Shown piece by piece: positions 1 through 7,337 of a stretch of 52,336 nt of DNA. Location of the stretch: positions 1 through 52,336 of IMG/VR virus record IMGVR_UViG_3300047335_000024. One strand, given 5' to 3'. Every line of letters begins with the position of its first letter. The first letter of the stretch is position 1. A model generated the notes under the pieces. It made no database searches. It had not been told where the DNA came from and saw only the letters and a list, made by a program, of their open reading frames with translations. Source of the DNA: a virus. The position numbers and the translations under genes are program-made.

Positions 1-127
1 TGGCAATTCGTCTTACTCATGTGAGGCAACATGCCACAAACGGTGCGCCGATAAAAGCAAAAAATTTGCCCACAAACCGCTTGACTGTGTGCCCACACCG
101 TGGGACAAGGGATCACACCAAACGGAG
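1..127. repeat. Left copy of a 127-bp direct repeat at the window ends
   Basis: These 127 bases are identical to 51338-51464; the next base differs (c here, a there). The repeat covers the first seven codons (minus strand, start at base 20) of the small gene that is complete at 51181-51357, followed by the intergenic region with a candidate early promoter. The exact length and abrupt end fit an assembler k-mer overlap of a circular genome better than a biological repeat. A true duplication of the early promoter region is the alternative. Confidence 0.95.
81..127 (+). promoter_or_regulatory. Candidate early promoter and ribosome site for the left-end genes
   Basis: TTGACT (81-86) could be a -35 box. 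A palindrome, CCCAC-ACC-GTGGG (92-104), lies between it and the start region and could be an operator. The stretch GATCACACCAAACGGAG (111-127) resembles the GTCATC...CGGAG segment after the clearer promoters at 38148, 41864 and 49283, and its GGAG is the ribosome site for the start at 135. The -10 box is poor (about 103-108). The same bases recur at 51418-51464. Confidence 0.4.
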
Positions 128-134
128 CCGACCG

Positions 135-422
135 ATGACCATCTACAACATTATTGACGATTACATCGCTTCCCAGCCGAACCCCGATGAGGCTGATCGC
201 GAAGTCGCGACCATCGTCGCCATCGCCGACGACATCGCCGCGACCGTGAAGCGCATCGGCGAGCTTCACGCCAAGCTCGAACATGCGGTCGGAACGCCGT
301 TCTGCGCATGGTCTACGGCTTCCATGTTCATCGATGCCGTAGACCTGTCCCCCGATGCCGCGCGCGTCCTGCTCGCGGCGGTTGAGCGGCACATTCCCGC
401 GCCGCATCGGATGGCGGCGTGA
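135..422 (+). CDS. Small early protein, paralogue or variant of 51955-52245
   Basis: A 95-residue protein of unknown function. The ATG at 135 follows GGAG at 124-127. From about residue 25 to the end it is almost identical, in DNA and protein, to the product of 51955-52245, while the first 24 residues differ clearly. The shared part is mostly helical by eye and has a conserved C-terminal stretch ending HIPAPHRMAA. I see no membrane segment, signal peptide or known motif. Its stop shares a base with the next ATG. It is the first gene of a small early block and probably among the first transcribed. Confidence 0.75.
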   Translation: MTIYNIIDDYIASQPNPDEADREVATIVAIADDIAATVKRIGELHAKLEHAVGTPFCAWSTASMFIDAVDLSPDAARVLLAAVERHIPAPHRMAA

Positions 423-595
423 TGCCCGCGCTTACCCTTTACGGATGCTCAGTCGGGTTTTCGTGGATAGACCATGAAGACGTTACCGATGCTCTGTATC
501 TCACCAACTATGGCGACTGTTTGGTTGCGGAAAATATGTTTGACGACACTGCCCGGCGCCCCGTCAATTTTCAAGCGGCATGGGTAGGCTTCTGA
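422..595 (+). CDS. Small hypothetical protein (57 aa)
   Basis: An uninterrupted 57-codon frame that begins at the ATG overlapping the previous stop (TGATG) and ends TGA at 593-595. The product starts MPALTLYGCSVGFSWIDHED and has two cysteines and several aromatic residues; I recognise no family. Support comes from the tight coupling with the gene before it. The 12 bases TGATGCCCGCGC at 420-431 recur at 51860-51871, where a different gene also starts MPA, so this junction looks like a point of cassette exchange. Confidence 0.5.
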   Translation: MPALTLYGCSVGFSWIDHEDVTDALYLTNYGDCLVAENMFDDTARRPVNFQAAWVGF

Positions 596-661
596 CCCTC
601 AACGCGGCGCCACCTCGCGCGGGGTGACGCCTTTTGAGAGCCAGACACAGGAGAAAGACAA

Positions 662-1309
662 ATGATTAAATTCGACGTCTACAACAGATGGTCAGGAGCC
701 GTGCAGTTCACGGCCGAAATCGATGCCAACGAGAATGCGGCGACATCAATAAAATTGGGTCTTGCCGTAAAGTGGGCGCATAAAGTCGGAGCCCGCCTCG
801 ACGGAGCCCGCCTCGACGGAGCCAGCCTCGACGGAGCCAGCCTCGACGGAGCCAGCCTCGACGGAGCCAGCCTCGACGGAGCCAGCCTCGTCGGAGCCCG
901 CCTCGACGGAGCCAGCCTCGACGGAGCCAGCCTCGACGGAGCCAGCCTCGTCGGAGCCAGCCTCGTCGGAGCCCGCCTCGACGGAGCCCGCCTCGACGGA
1001 GCCAGCCTCGACGGAGCCAGCCTCGACGGAGCCAGCCTCGACGGAAAAACCGTGGCGGCGTTGTGTGGGCGCGCCACGCGTAATGATGGTTACGAGTTCA
1101 TCATGTGGCTGTTCGGCGATGGCTCGCACGTCATCAAAGCTGGTTGCCGCACATTCACAGTCGATGAGTTTCGAAATCACGTCTTGCTATCCTATCCAGG
1201 CACTCCGAAAGCGACCGAAACCCTGGCGATCATAAACTTTCTCAACGCGCGGCTTTCTGCGGTGATTGGCGAGCGCGCAAAGGCGTTGGAAGCGGTGGGA
1301 GGGGCGTGA
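662..1309 (+). CDS. Pentapeptide-repeat protein with C-terminal cap domain
   Basis: 215 residues. The ATG follows a good ribosome site (GGAG at 650-653). Residues 1-43 are a non-repeat N-terminal region, followed by exactly 17 tandem pentapeptides of the type A(R/S)L(D/V)G. The leucine at the centre of each unit is the hallmark of the right-handed quadrilateral beta-helix family. The C-terminal 85 residues form a separate domain containing DGSHVIKAGCRTFT and a helical ATETLAIINFL segment. That domain resembles the C-terminus of the hexapeptide-repeat protein at 42223-43290. Some pentapeptide proteins mimic DNA and inhibit gyrase; here the acidic D at position 4 of many units fits a charged face, but the function is inference. 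Confidence 0.85.
   Translation: MIKFDVYNRWSGAVQFTAEIDANENAATSIKLGLAVKWAHKVGARLDGARLDGASLDGASLDGASLDGASLDGASLVGARLDGASLDGASLDGASLVGASLVGARLDGARLDGASLDGASLDGASLDGKTVAALCGRATRNDGYEFIMWLFGDGSHVIKAGCRTFTVDEFRNHVLLSYPGTPKATETLAIINFLNARLSAVIGERAKALEAVGGA
791..1045 (+). repeat. 17 x 15-bp coding tandem repeat
   Basis: Seventeen head-to-tail 15-bp units of consensus GCC(C/A)GCCTCG(A/T)CGGA, each encoding one pentapeptide. Variation is confined to two positions (R/S and D/V), so the array is very young or kept uniform by recombination. Copy number is likely to vary between isolates and to be compressed in short-read assemblies. Confidence 0.95.
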
Positions 1310-1626
1310 TGAACCGAGAGGCTGTTCAGAAGGTGCGGGATACGATTGCAGCCGCTCCCGCCGAATTTGTCACGATGCAGGTAATCGGGAGGCCCGAATG
1401 TGACACCCCCGGCTGCATTGTCGGCTGGACTTACACGGTCAACAAAGATTCCACGGCTAGGGAGTTTTTAGGCTTGGAGGATGCGGCGTTTGACGCTTTG
1501 ATCGCGCCGTATTGTTACGACTCCGCTGGAGCCTACACGCAAGCCGACGTCATCGCCACGCTAGACCACCTGCTCGAAACCGGCGAGGTCAAGTGGCCTG
1601 ATGCGTGCCCGAGGGTGGCATCATGA
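1309..1626 (+). CDS. Small phage protein with CxxxxC motif
   Basis: 105 residues. I chose the ATG at 1309, which overlaps the previous stop (GTGATG) and follows GGAGG, over the GTG at 1306. The protein begins MNREAVQKVRDTIAAAP and contains CDTPGCIVGW, which looks like small phage proteins with a C-x-T-P-x-C-I-x-G-W signature that I recall but cannot name. The rest is helical, with a conserved-looking LDHLLETGEVKW near the end. No membrane segment is visible. The function is unknown. Confidence 0.65.
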   Translation: MNREAVQKVRDTIAAAPAEFVTMQVIGRPECDTPGCIVGWTYTVNKDSTAREFLGLEDAAFDALIAPYCYDSAGAYTQADVIATLDHLLETGEVKWPDACPRVAS

Positions 1627-1730
1627 CCCCCGCCCGATGGCTCGCCCTCAAAAACTCCGGTCGCTGGTCGGCGGGATGGTCTGTCGTCGCCTGGGTGGCG
1701 GCGGTTTTCTATCAGGTGGGAGGGTGGTGA
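1623..1730 (+). CDS. Small single-span membrane peptide (35 aa)
   Basis: A 35-codon frame starting at an ATG that overlaps the previous stop (ATGA at 1623-1626). It ends at 1728-1730, two bases before the next gene. The product is tryptophan-rich, with a basic N-terminal part and a hydrophobic run (WSVVAWVAAVFYQVGGW) long enough to lie in or across the inner membrane. The function is unknown. Support comes from coupling and membrane character only. Confidence 0.45.
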   Translation: MTPARWLALKNSGRWSAGWSVVAWVAAVFYQVGGW

Positions 1731-1731
1731 T

Positions 1732-1938
1732 ATGAACACGATCATCGTAACCGTGTGGGTGTTCGTGGGAATAAGCGCTGCCCACCCTACAAGTGACATT
1801 ATGGGGTATGGCGTTTATCTTTGGGAAAACGACTGCCGAGCCGCCCAACGCGAAGAGCCTCCGACCATTTTAACGTCATGCACCAAACGAGTTCTTGTTC
1901 TTGATCTTCCCATTGCTCAGAAAAGGCAAAATCCATGA
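1732..1938 (+). CDS. Small exported or membrane-anchored protein
   Basis: 68 residues, with ATG after GGGAGGGTGG. The N-terminus (MNTIIVTVWVFVGISAAHP) is a short hydrophobic segment that could be a signal peptide or anchor. The remainder is polar, with two cysteines (DCRAAQ and SCTKR). It overlaps the next gene by 4 bases. The function is unknown. It belongs to a run of small membrane-associated genes (1623, 1732, 2237) at the left end. Confidence 0.5.
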   Translation: MNTIIVTVWVFVGISAAHPTSDIMGYGVYLWENDCRAAQREEPPTILTSCTKRVLVLDLPIAQKRQNP

Positions 1939-2240
1939 AAGTTTACCGCCCCGGCGACAAGCTGACCCTCCACGCCACCGTCGCCGCAGGCTACCCGAAC
2001 ACCACCAATATTCTGTACGTCCGCATCAACGGTCAGTGCATCAACGTGAGGCCTGAGGACGTGGCGGCGCATGAGGCGCGGGCGGTGCGGGTGGGGGATT
2101 GGGTCGAAAATAAACGCGGAATCGGTCCCTACAAAGTGATTGCGATGCATAAGGGTCTTGTTTGGTGCGAAAGCGGCAAAAGCGGCGTAATGAGAGTCTA
2201 TGCGGTTGACCAACTCACCCCCTGCGAGCCACCCAAATGA
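1935..2240 (+). CDS. Hypothetical protein (101 aa)
   Basis: 101 residues starting in an ATGA overlap with the previous gene. It is rich in short beta-type segments (ILYVRINGQCINV, VGDWVENKRGIGPYKVIAM), suggesting a small beta-barrel or SH3-like fold. That is only a visual impression. There is no catalytic motif, signal or membrane segment. It overlaps the next gene by 4 bases. Confidence 0.6.
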   Translation: MKVYRPGDKLTLHATVAAGYPNTTNILYVRINGQCINVRPEDVAAHEARAVRVGDWVENKRGIGPYKVIAMHKGLVWCESGKSGVMRVYAVDQLTPCEPPK

Positions 2241-2434
2241 CCCCCGACCGCTCATCCAACCGCGTCCCCCTCGACCGAGACCTATCCGGCGCGTGCTGGC
2301 GGTGCGCCGTGCGCCAGAGCCCTCCGACGCATGTATCCCCAGGCTGGACGGTGATTGGGCTGGCGGTGTCGGCGGGGGGATTGTGGCTCGCGGCCTTGGG
2401 CGTCGTGCTGTGGCTGGTTAACACGCTGCCCTGA
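2237..2434 (+). CDS. Small membrane protein, last gene of the left + block
   Basis: 65 residues starting in an ATGA overlap. The N-terminal half is polar and contains CWRCAV. The C-terminal half is one strong membrane span (TVIGLAVSAGGLWLAALGVV). The gene ends just before the converging terminator of the late operon. The function is unknown. A C-terminal anchor with a cysteine pair facing the cytoplasm is the simplest topology. Confidence 0.55.
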   Translation: MTPDRSSNRVPLDRDLSGACWRCAVRQSPPTHVSPGWTVIGLAVSAGGLWLAALGVVLWLVNTLP

Positions 2435-2435
2435 T

Positions 2436-2474
2436 AAAGAAAAACCCCGACGCCTTGGGGGCTGCGCCGGGGTT
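2436..2474 (-). terminator. Intrinsic terminator of the late operon
   Basis: Read on the minus strand, AACCCCGGCGC pairs with GCGTCGGGGTT around a loop (one mismatch inside a stem of about ten pairs), followed directly by a T-rich run TTTTTCTTT. It lies just downstream of the tRNA and closes the roughly 30-kb minus-strand late operon, between that operon and the converging left-end + block. Confidence 0.8.
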
Positions 2475-2487
2475 CATCAACGGAAAC

Positions 2488-2566
2488 TGGAAGCGGGAGC
2501 CGGATTTGAACCGGCGATCTTCAGATTATGAGACTGACGAGAACGGCCAAACTTCTCTATCCCGCG
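2488..2566 (-). tRNA. tRNA with CAU anticodon (initiator-like Met; Ile2 possible)
   Basis: A 79-nt cloverleaf with encoded CCA. It has a 7-bp acceptor whose first pair is mismatched (C1 x U72), a 4-bp D stem with GG in the loop, anticodon loop CUCAUAA, variable loop AGAUC, and T arm GCCGG/CCGGC with loop UUCAAAU. The acceptor start CGCGGG and the unpaired 1-72 position resemble bacterial initiator tRNA. The three G-C pairs of the initiator anticodon stem are missing (UCAGU/UCUGA, with a U x U closing mismatch), and base 73 is U rather than A. It sits at the 3' end of the late operon, just before the terminator, so it is probably co-transcribed with virion genes. Confidence 0.85.
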
Positions 2567-2586
2567 ACCGACTTTCTAGGCGACGC

Positions 2587-3081
2587 CTAGATGAACGTCA
2601 ACGTGAAATTGTCGGTCAGCGGCGTCGGCGTGGTCGAATCAGTCACCGTGCCAGATCCGGAGCCGGTCGCGTAGGTCCCACTGATGTCGCCTGTCGCGTC
2701 CATGGTCAGACCGGCCGGAACGACGGGATCGGTGACGGTGTACGGCGCGACGCCGCCGGAGAACGAAAGCGCCTCGGAGAATGCGCTGCCAGGCGTGCTG
2801 GTGAAGGTCGTGGGCGTGACGGTGATCGAGCCGGAACCCGAGCCGCCGCCCGTCAGGCGGGTGGTCAGTGTGCCGAGCTGGGCGGTAATCGTACCGAATT
2901 GCGACGTCGCGGCATCCACGGCCGATTGCGCGGCAGTGTCGTTGTTCGCCTCGATCGCGGTGGCAAGCGCAGCGGTCGCCGTGGTGAGGGCGGCGACGCC
3001 CGAAGTGAGAGCGGCGGTGTTTACGGACATGGTGTCGATAGCCTTTATGAGCTGGTGAATGTGGGCGGGGTCGAAGTCCAT
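2587..3081 (-). CDS. Putative Ig-fold virion accessory protein with N-terminal helices
   Basis: 164 residues from ATG at 3081; a TTG two codons upstream (3087) is also possible, and neither has a clear ribosome site. Residues 1-85 are alanine/threonine-rich helical repeats suggesting a coiled coil. After a glycine/serine linker, residues 95-164 look like a putative bacterial Ig (He_PIG type) domain, with FSEALSFSGGVAPYTVT and PAGLTMDATGDISGT. Such domains decorate phage tail and head proteins. It is the last protein gene of the late operon. A tail-fibre accessory or decoration role is inference. Confidence 0.6.
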   Translation of the reverse strand: MDFDPAHIHQLIKAIDTMSVNTAALTSGVAALTTATAALATAIEANNDTAAQSAVDAATSQFGTITAQLGTLTTRLTGGGSGSGSITVTPTTFTSTPGSAFSEALSFSGGVAPYTVTDPVVPAGLTMDATGDISGTYATGSGSGTVTDSTTPTPLTDNFTLTFI

Positions 3082-3243
3082 GATCAATTATCGCGCCGGA
3101 TCATGACGGTTACAATCGCTCGGCGACAAAATGATGGACATGCGCGGTTCCGGTTTTAGGGGGAATGCGCGGGGAGGAAGATCGTTGCGGGCCTAATGAT
3201 TCGTTGGCTGGGCGTCATTTACCGCGCTCCCCCGTGTGTGGTC

Positions 3244-3642
3244 TCAATCCTGTGAATCCGGGCCGCACATCTGCTGTATGATCACGGCACGTTCCTGGGT
3301 GTCGGTCACGCCGCGCAGCATCTCGACGCACTTGACCTCATGGAGCGAGCGGCCGGTGCTTTTGATGCGTGAGTTGAGATCGCCGAGCGAGCGTGCGGTG
3401 TAGGCGGCGTCGGACTGAATCGTGTCGAGCGTGTGGACGCTGTCGGCCCCGTATTTCAAAACCGTCCCGCCAAACACGAGCCCGGCGATGATCGCGCCGA
3501 CCATCGTCCAGCGGGTCGATGCGGCCTTGGCCGCCGCGTCGCTCTGACGACTGGAAACGTCGTCGAATCGCGCATCCATGCACGCGTGCATCCAGTCGAG
3601 TTGCTCCGGCTGGGTCATGTCCTCTTTCGGCCTGGCCCTCAT
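3244..3642 (-). CDS. Single-span membrane protein with helical tail
   Basis: 132 residues starting in an ATGA overlap with the small gene before it. The N-terminal half is polar and helical, followed by one membrane span at about residues 46-68 (TMVGAIIAGLVFGGTVLKYG). The C-terminal half is probably a coiled coil, with two cysteines near the end. The layout (cytoplasmic helix, span, long periplasmic helix) resembles phage holin or i-spanin-type proteins. An endolysin and a better holin candidate lie elsewhere (49837-50585), so I leave the role open. Confidence 0.65.
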   Translation of the reverse strand: MRARPKEDMTQPEQLDWMHACMDARFDDVSSRQSDAAAKAASTRWTMVGAIIAGLVFGGTVLKYGADSVHTLDTIQSDAAYTARSLGDLNSRIKSTGRSLHEVKCVEMLRGVTDTQERAVIIQQMCGPDSQD

Positions 3643-3761
3643 CTTACACTCTTTATGGAGCGCTCGTCACACGATTCGACGTGGCTCATGAACTGTTGCG
3701 CGAGCATTTCAAGCGTCCAATCAGACGGTTCCGCCCCGTCGCTCGCATGAACGTCTGACAC
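3639..3761 (-). CDS. Small acidic protein (40 aa)
   Basis: A 40-codon frame with GTG start at 3761, preceded by AGGA six bases upstream, and ending TGA in a 4-base overlap with the start of the membrane-protein gene at 3642. The product begins MSDVHASDGAEPSDWTLEML and is acidic and probably helical. The ribosome site and stop/start coupling are the support. No family is recognised. Confidence 0.45.
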   Translation of the reverse strand: MSDVHASDGAEPSDWTLEMLAQQFMSHVESCDERSIKSVR

Positions 3762-3823
3762 GTTATTCCTGTTGCCTCTCATCTCGCCTAGACCTCATTG
3801 CCAACTCGTAGGGCTCCCGGCGC

Positions 3824-5233
3824 TTAATTGTGCCCGTAGCATGGAGAGGAATTATTAAACCCGTTGGTTGATGCGTCGCCCGAAGGACCAAGAAGACTCT
3901 TGTTTCCGCTGAACGACACATTTCCGGTCCCCGTTGGGTTGGAAATGGTAGCGAAACAATAAGCAGCCCCGGTTGGGTCGAGCCAGTTATTGTTGACAGT
4001 GACAACACCAAAGTTGTTGTACGAGAAACTCACCCCCGCAATAGAATATGTGCGGTACGGCGCAACGTTTGGGTTTACGTTTACAACAAACACATTGTTT
4101 GACTCGTCACCCGTAAACGTGACGCCTCCTCCGCTTCCAACGCCGCCCCCGCTTAGATAAAAGTTTGCTTCACCGGAATTGACATAGGAGGTTTGAAGGA
4201 ACGTATTAAACTCGGTATTAACAATTACCGACCCGGCGCAAGCAGTTCCGTACTCTTTAAACTCTCCGTGTTCTTGTAGGCCCTGACTGCCCGTTTGATA
4301 AACAAGACCCTCAACATAGTTATACTGAATGGTATTCGTCGAGCCGTTTCCGTTGCAGTTTTGCTGAAGTCCGCGACCCGGCTGATGGATGAACGCATTA
4401 TACTGGACCGTTTCATTGCCGTCCGGATAGTCTTCCATGAAGTGATTATCGACGGGCGCGGTCCCGTTGTAGCCAAGAGACGCAGCGAACGTCTGCGAGC
4501 ACAACTGGTATTCCTGGCTCGACGTGGAGACGTTGTCGGCCCCGCAGCCATAGTCCGTGTTGTGGGAGAACACCCGGGGGTAAGCCGTCGACCCATTGAC
4601 CATGTCTATCTGGAATGCGGATCCCGCGCTTTCCGCGCCATGGTAATAGTTGCAGTTTGGACCATTCAAGAAGAGGTTGTCCTGGATCGTGATGGACGCC
4701 CACGCGTTGTCCTTGATCACCAGGCCCACGCAGTCGGGCGCGGTCTGGGTTCCGTACGTGCCATACCAACGATAGCCTTGGATGATCGGCCCAACGGCGC
4801 CCGGCGCGTTGTTGGTGCAGACGACCGCCGGACCGAGATTGGACGCGAGCGTGGAGGTCGCGAAGAACTGACAGTCGGCGTTTGCGCCGTCGGGATTGGC
4901 GAGCGCGTCCGTCCCGATCGTCGCGGGATCCTTGAGCGATGACACGGGCAGGTAGCTCCGGGGGAGGCCCACCGCGTAATCGACGCCGGCGACGTTCCAC
5001 GGAGGCCGCACCGTGTATGCCGCGGGCTGTTTGACCGTGATGCCCGGCAACACCAGCCCGTAAGACTGGTTCGCGTAACCGGTGAAGAAGTTCGGCTGCT
5101 GATACGAGCCCGCCAACGGGTTGGGACACCCGTCGCCCAGACCCGCGCCCTGAACGCAGGGCGTATATCCATGCGTCCAGGCCGCCGCGTGTGAAGCGAG
5201 GACGATCGCGATCAAAACCAGGAACGCCCTCAT
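3824..5233 (-). CDS. Exported parallel beta-helix protein (spike or glycan-binding)
   Basis: 469 residues. The first 18-19 residues (MRAFLVLIAIVLASHAAAW) are a clear Sec signal peptide, unusual for a tail-locus protein. The rest has short repeating strands with asparagine-, glycine- and serine-rich turns (for example IQDNLFLNGPNCNYY, NTIQYNYVEGLVYQT and VTVNNNWLDPTGAAY), the look of a right-handed parallel beta-helix as in pectate lyases and tailspikes. Several cysteines are spaced through it, fitting an exported protein. It follows other exported proteins in the tail-fibre segment and overlaps the gene before it by 4 bases. Polysaccharide binding or cleavage is plausible but not shown by a catalytic motif. 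Confidence 0.7.
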   Translation of the reverse strand: MRAFLVLIAIVLASHAAAWTHGYTPCVQGAGLGDGCPNPLAGSYQQPNFFTGYANQSYGLVLPGITVKQPAAYTVRPPWNVAGVDYAVGLPRSYLPVSSLKDPATIGTDALANPDGANADCQFFATSTLASNLGPAVVCTNNAPGAVGPIIQGYRWYGTYGTQTAPDCVGLVIKDNAWASITIQDNLFLNGPNCNYYHGAESAGSAFQIDMVNGSTAYPRVFSHNTDYGCGADNVSTSSQEYQLCSQTFAASLGYNGTAPVDNHFMEDYPDGNETVQYNAFIHQPGRGLQQNCNGNGSTNTIQYNYVEGLVYQTGSQGLQEHGEFKEYGTACAGSVIVNTEFNTFLQTSYVNSGEANFYLSGGGVGSGGGVTFTGDESNNVFVVNVNPNVAPYRTYSIAGVSFSYNNFGVVTVNNNWLDPTGAAYCFATISNPTGTGNVSFSGNKSLLGPSGDASTNGFNNSSPCYGHN

Positions 5234-6240
5234 GGGAACAGCCCCATCATGTTGCCCGCCTTGATTCCTGTACTGATCGTGTAGACGCCGCCTATGACGC
5301 CCTGGCCCCCCGAGCCGCTCGCGCCGCCGGTGGATGCGCTTTCGCCGCCGCCCGCGCCGCCCGCGCCATAGGTTCCGCCGTTACCGCCGCCGCCGGCCGT
5401 GCCGCCGCTGACGAAACCGCCGCCGCCGCCGCCGCCGCACGCTCCCACGGTTGAACCGTCCAGCTGGGTGTCGCAGCCGCCTGCGCCGCCGTTGGGCGCG
5501 GAGGAGTCAGCGCCCGCGCCGCCGCCGCCCGCTCCGAGCGATCCCGCTCCAGCCGCGACCGATGCCGTACCCGCCGATCCCGACCCTGTCCCGGCCGTTC
5601 CCTGGCCGCCAGACCCCCCGCTCACGGTGCTCCCCGAATTGTTGCCCGGCGTGGCCGATCCTCCGTCGGAACCGCCCCCGCCGCTGCCCTGGTGCCCGGC
5701 GGACGTGCCGCCGCCCTGGCCGATGCCGACTGGCCCAGAGCCGCCCGCGCCGCCCGCGCCGCCCTGGTTGGTCCCGGTCTGTCCAGCCGCGCCGACTTTG
5801 CCCGCCGTCTTCACGGTCCCGACGGCCCCCGTCGTCGACGCCGCCGCGCCCGCCGTCGTGCCGCTGGCGTTGCCGCCGCAGTTGGCTTCCGCGACGATCA
5901 CGCCGGTGTCATCTTTCAGGAAGGTCGGGTTTCCCGACCCTCCCGCGCCGATCTGGACGGTGAGCGCGTCGCTGGCGTGAAAGTGCGTGAGACTGGTCGC
6001 GCTGGAATAACCGCCCGATCCGCCGCCCGCGCCGCCGGATGTGTTCGCCAAGCCGGCCGACCCATTGCCACCGCACCCGATGACGCCGAGCGAGACCCAA
6101 CCGCCGAAGTTGGACGGCAGCGCGCATGACGTTCCCGACGTGCAGGACCACGGCGCGGTCGTGGCGTCGGCATGGCCGACGACGCCGGCGGCTGAAAACC
6201 ACGCGCTCGCGGCGAGGATCGAGGCTAGGTGGCGCATCAT
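5230..6240 (-). CDS. Exported glycine-rich protein (adhesin-like)
   Basis: 336 residues. I chose the ATG at 6240, which overlaps the previous stop (ATGA); a second ATG follows at once. A signal peptide of about 25 residues ends GVVGHADA. A short cysteine-containing N-terminal part (WSCTSGTSCALPSNFGGW) precedes about 250 residues of extreme Gly/Ser/Ala richness with many GGxGG runs. It resembles the glycine-rich domains of some phage tail adhesins, which fold as packed polyglycine-II helices. The low-complexity DNA gives long false open frames on the opposite strand. A receptor-binding role is inference from composition and position. Confidence 0.75.
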   Translation of the reverse strand: MMRHLASILAASAWFSAAGVVGHADATTAPWSCTSGTSCALPSNFGGWVSLGVIGCGGNGSAGLANTSGGAGGGSGGYSSATSLTHFHASDALTVQIGAGGSGNPTFLKDDTGVIVAEANCGGNASGTTAGAAASTTGAVGTVKTAGKVGAAGQTGTNQGGAGGAGGSGPVGIGQGGGTSAGHQGSGGGGSDGGSATPGNNSGSTVSGGSGGQGTAGTGSGSAGTASVAAGAGSLGAGGGGAGADSSAPNGGAGGCDTQLDGSTVGACGGGGGGGFVSGGTAGGGGNGGTYGAGGAGGGESASTGGASGSGGQGVIGGVYTISTGIKAGNMMGLFP

Positions 6241-7337
6241 TTGTAATGGAAGTTCACGATGTACATCGACGCAGCCGGCACGGTGGTGTCTGTGTCGGCG
6301 AGGCCGCCGGTGATGCACCCCGTGATCGCCACAGAGTACGCGTCGCCCACCGTGATTGCCCGAATGATCCCTCCACCCGTCGTGCCGGGAGCCGGCACCA
6401 TTATGCGGTCGACCGGCGTTCCCGAGCCGCAGGTCACGCCAGATTGCGCGGCGTTGTAGAGCTTGACGAACACGGGCGAGCCCGTGGAGATCGAATAACC
6501 GTCGATCAGGTAGAGCGTGCCTGGGCTCGCGTCGATCACGAACGATGTCGTGTTGGCTGCCACGATCACCGATTTGACGTTGCCGCCGCCCGTCGATGCC
6601 GCCTGAGGGGGGGCATTGACGTTGAGATGTCCGCTCGCGTCCGTCGACAGCGTGTGGATATTGGTCCCGTCCCAGCCGCCCACGCGAAGCGGATATGCGA
6701 TGGCGGGCTGTCCATCGGCGGCGATTCCCTCGACTCCGCCGATCAGCTGTCCATGCGTGGTCTGTACGGGAATGGGCGCTTGAGACGCGAGCACCTGCGC
6801 CTTGGCGATGGCGATCTCTGACCCCGGTCCCGTGCCGCCCCATGCCGCGTCACTCTGGCAGCCCAGGGAGTAGATGGCGCAATCCACGAAAGAGCCCGCG
6901 GCCGAGCTGACGGGCTGCGTCGACGGAAAGTTCGTGACGTGCGCCAGCGCGCCGCCATCTCCATTCAGGCTCGGCTGGCGCGCGTATATTAGCCCCAAAT
7001 CGTATGTGACGGTGTTAACGCCGGGAGATGGGCCACAGCCAACGTCGACGATGGCGCATGTCACGATCGCGCCCGACGCCGCTTTCGTCGCGACAGCCCC
7101 CTGATCGCTGGCGATGACGACGGAAACCGAGGTGCCCGATGTCTGAGAGCCGAGCGGGCCGGTGATTGCGCCCCCGCCACCCCCCGCAGCGGTATAGAAA
7201 CTGGTGCCGTCCGTCAGCCTCGCAGGCGTATAGCATTGCGGTTTGGTTGGATCGCTACAGGGGGGCGTTTGGGCCACCGCCGCACCAGTCACCCCCAACG
7301 CGAGCAGGAGGCCAAGAGTAACGCGCTTCATCTTCAT
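6237..7337 (-). CDS. Exported tail-fibre-like protein
   Basis: 366 residues. The ATG at 7337 overlaps the previous stop; the longer open frame to 7541 would run through the previous gene and lacks that coupling. It has a typical signal peptide, MKMKRVTLGLLLALGVTGAAVA, ending AVAQ. The body has beta-rich repeats such as TSVSVVIASDQGAV, and a C-terminal domain with FVKLYNAAQSGVTCGSGTPV and a final MYIVNFHYK. I recall this C-terminal type from structural proteins of environmental phages. It is probably a surface or fibre component. The signal peptide suggests export before assembly or release, which would be unusual. Confidence 0.7.
   Translation of the reverse strand: MKMKRVTLGLLLALGVTGAAVAQTPPCSDPTKPQCYTPARLTDGTSFYTAAGGGGGAITGPLGSQTSGTSVSVVIASDQGAVATKAASGAIVTCAIVDVGCGPSPGVNTVTYDLGLIYARQPSLNGDGGALAHVTNFPSTQPVSSAAGSFVDCAIYSLGCQSDAAWGGTGPGSEIAIAKAQVLASQAPIPVQTTHGQLIGGVEGIAADGQPAIAYPLRVGGWDGTNIHTLSTDASGHLNVNAPPQAASTGGGNVKSVIVAANTTSFVIDASPGTLYLIDGYSISTGSPVFVKLYNAAQSGVTCGSGTPVDRIMVPAPGTTGGGIIRAITVGDAYSVAITGCITGGLADTDTTVPAASMYIVNFHYK

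Noticed and set aside
2455-3159. Plus-strand frame across terminator and tRNA
   Set aside because: Overlaps the terminator, the tRNA and the minus-strand gene, and its translation is arginine/glycine low complexity.
5399-5980. Proline-rich open frame opposite the glycine-rich gene
   Set aside because: Direct complement of Gly codons; composition is explained entirely by the minus-strand gene.
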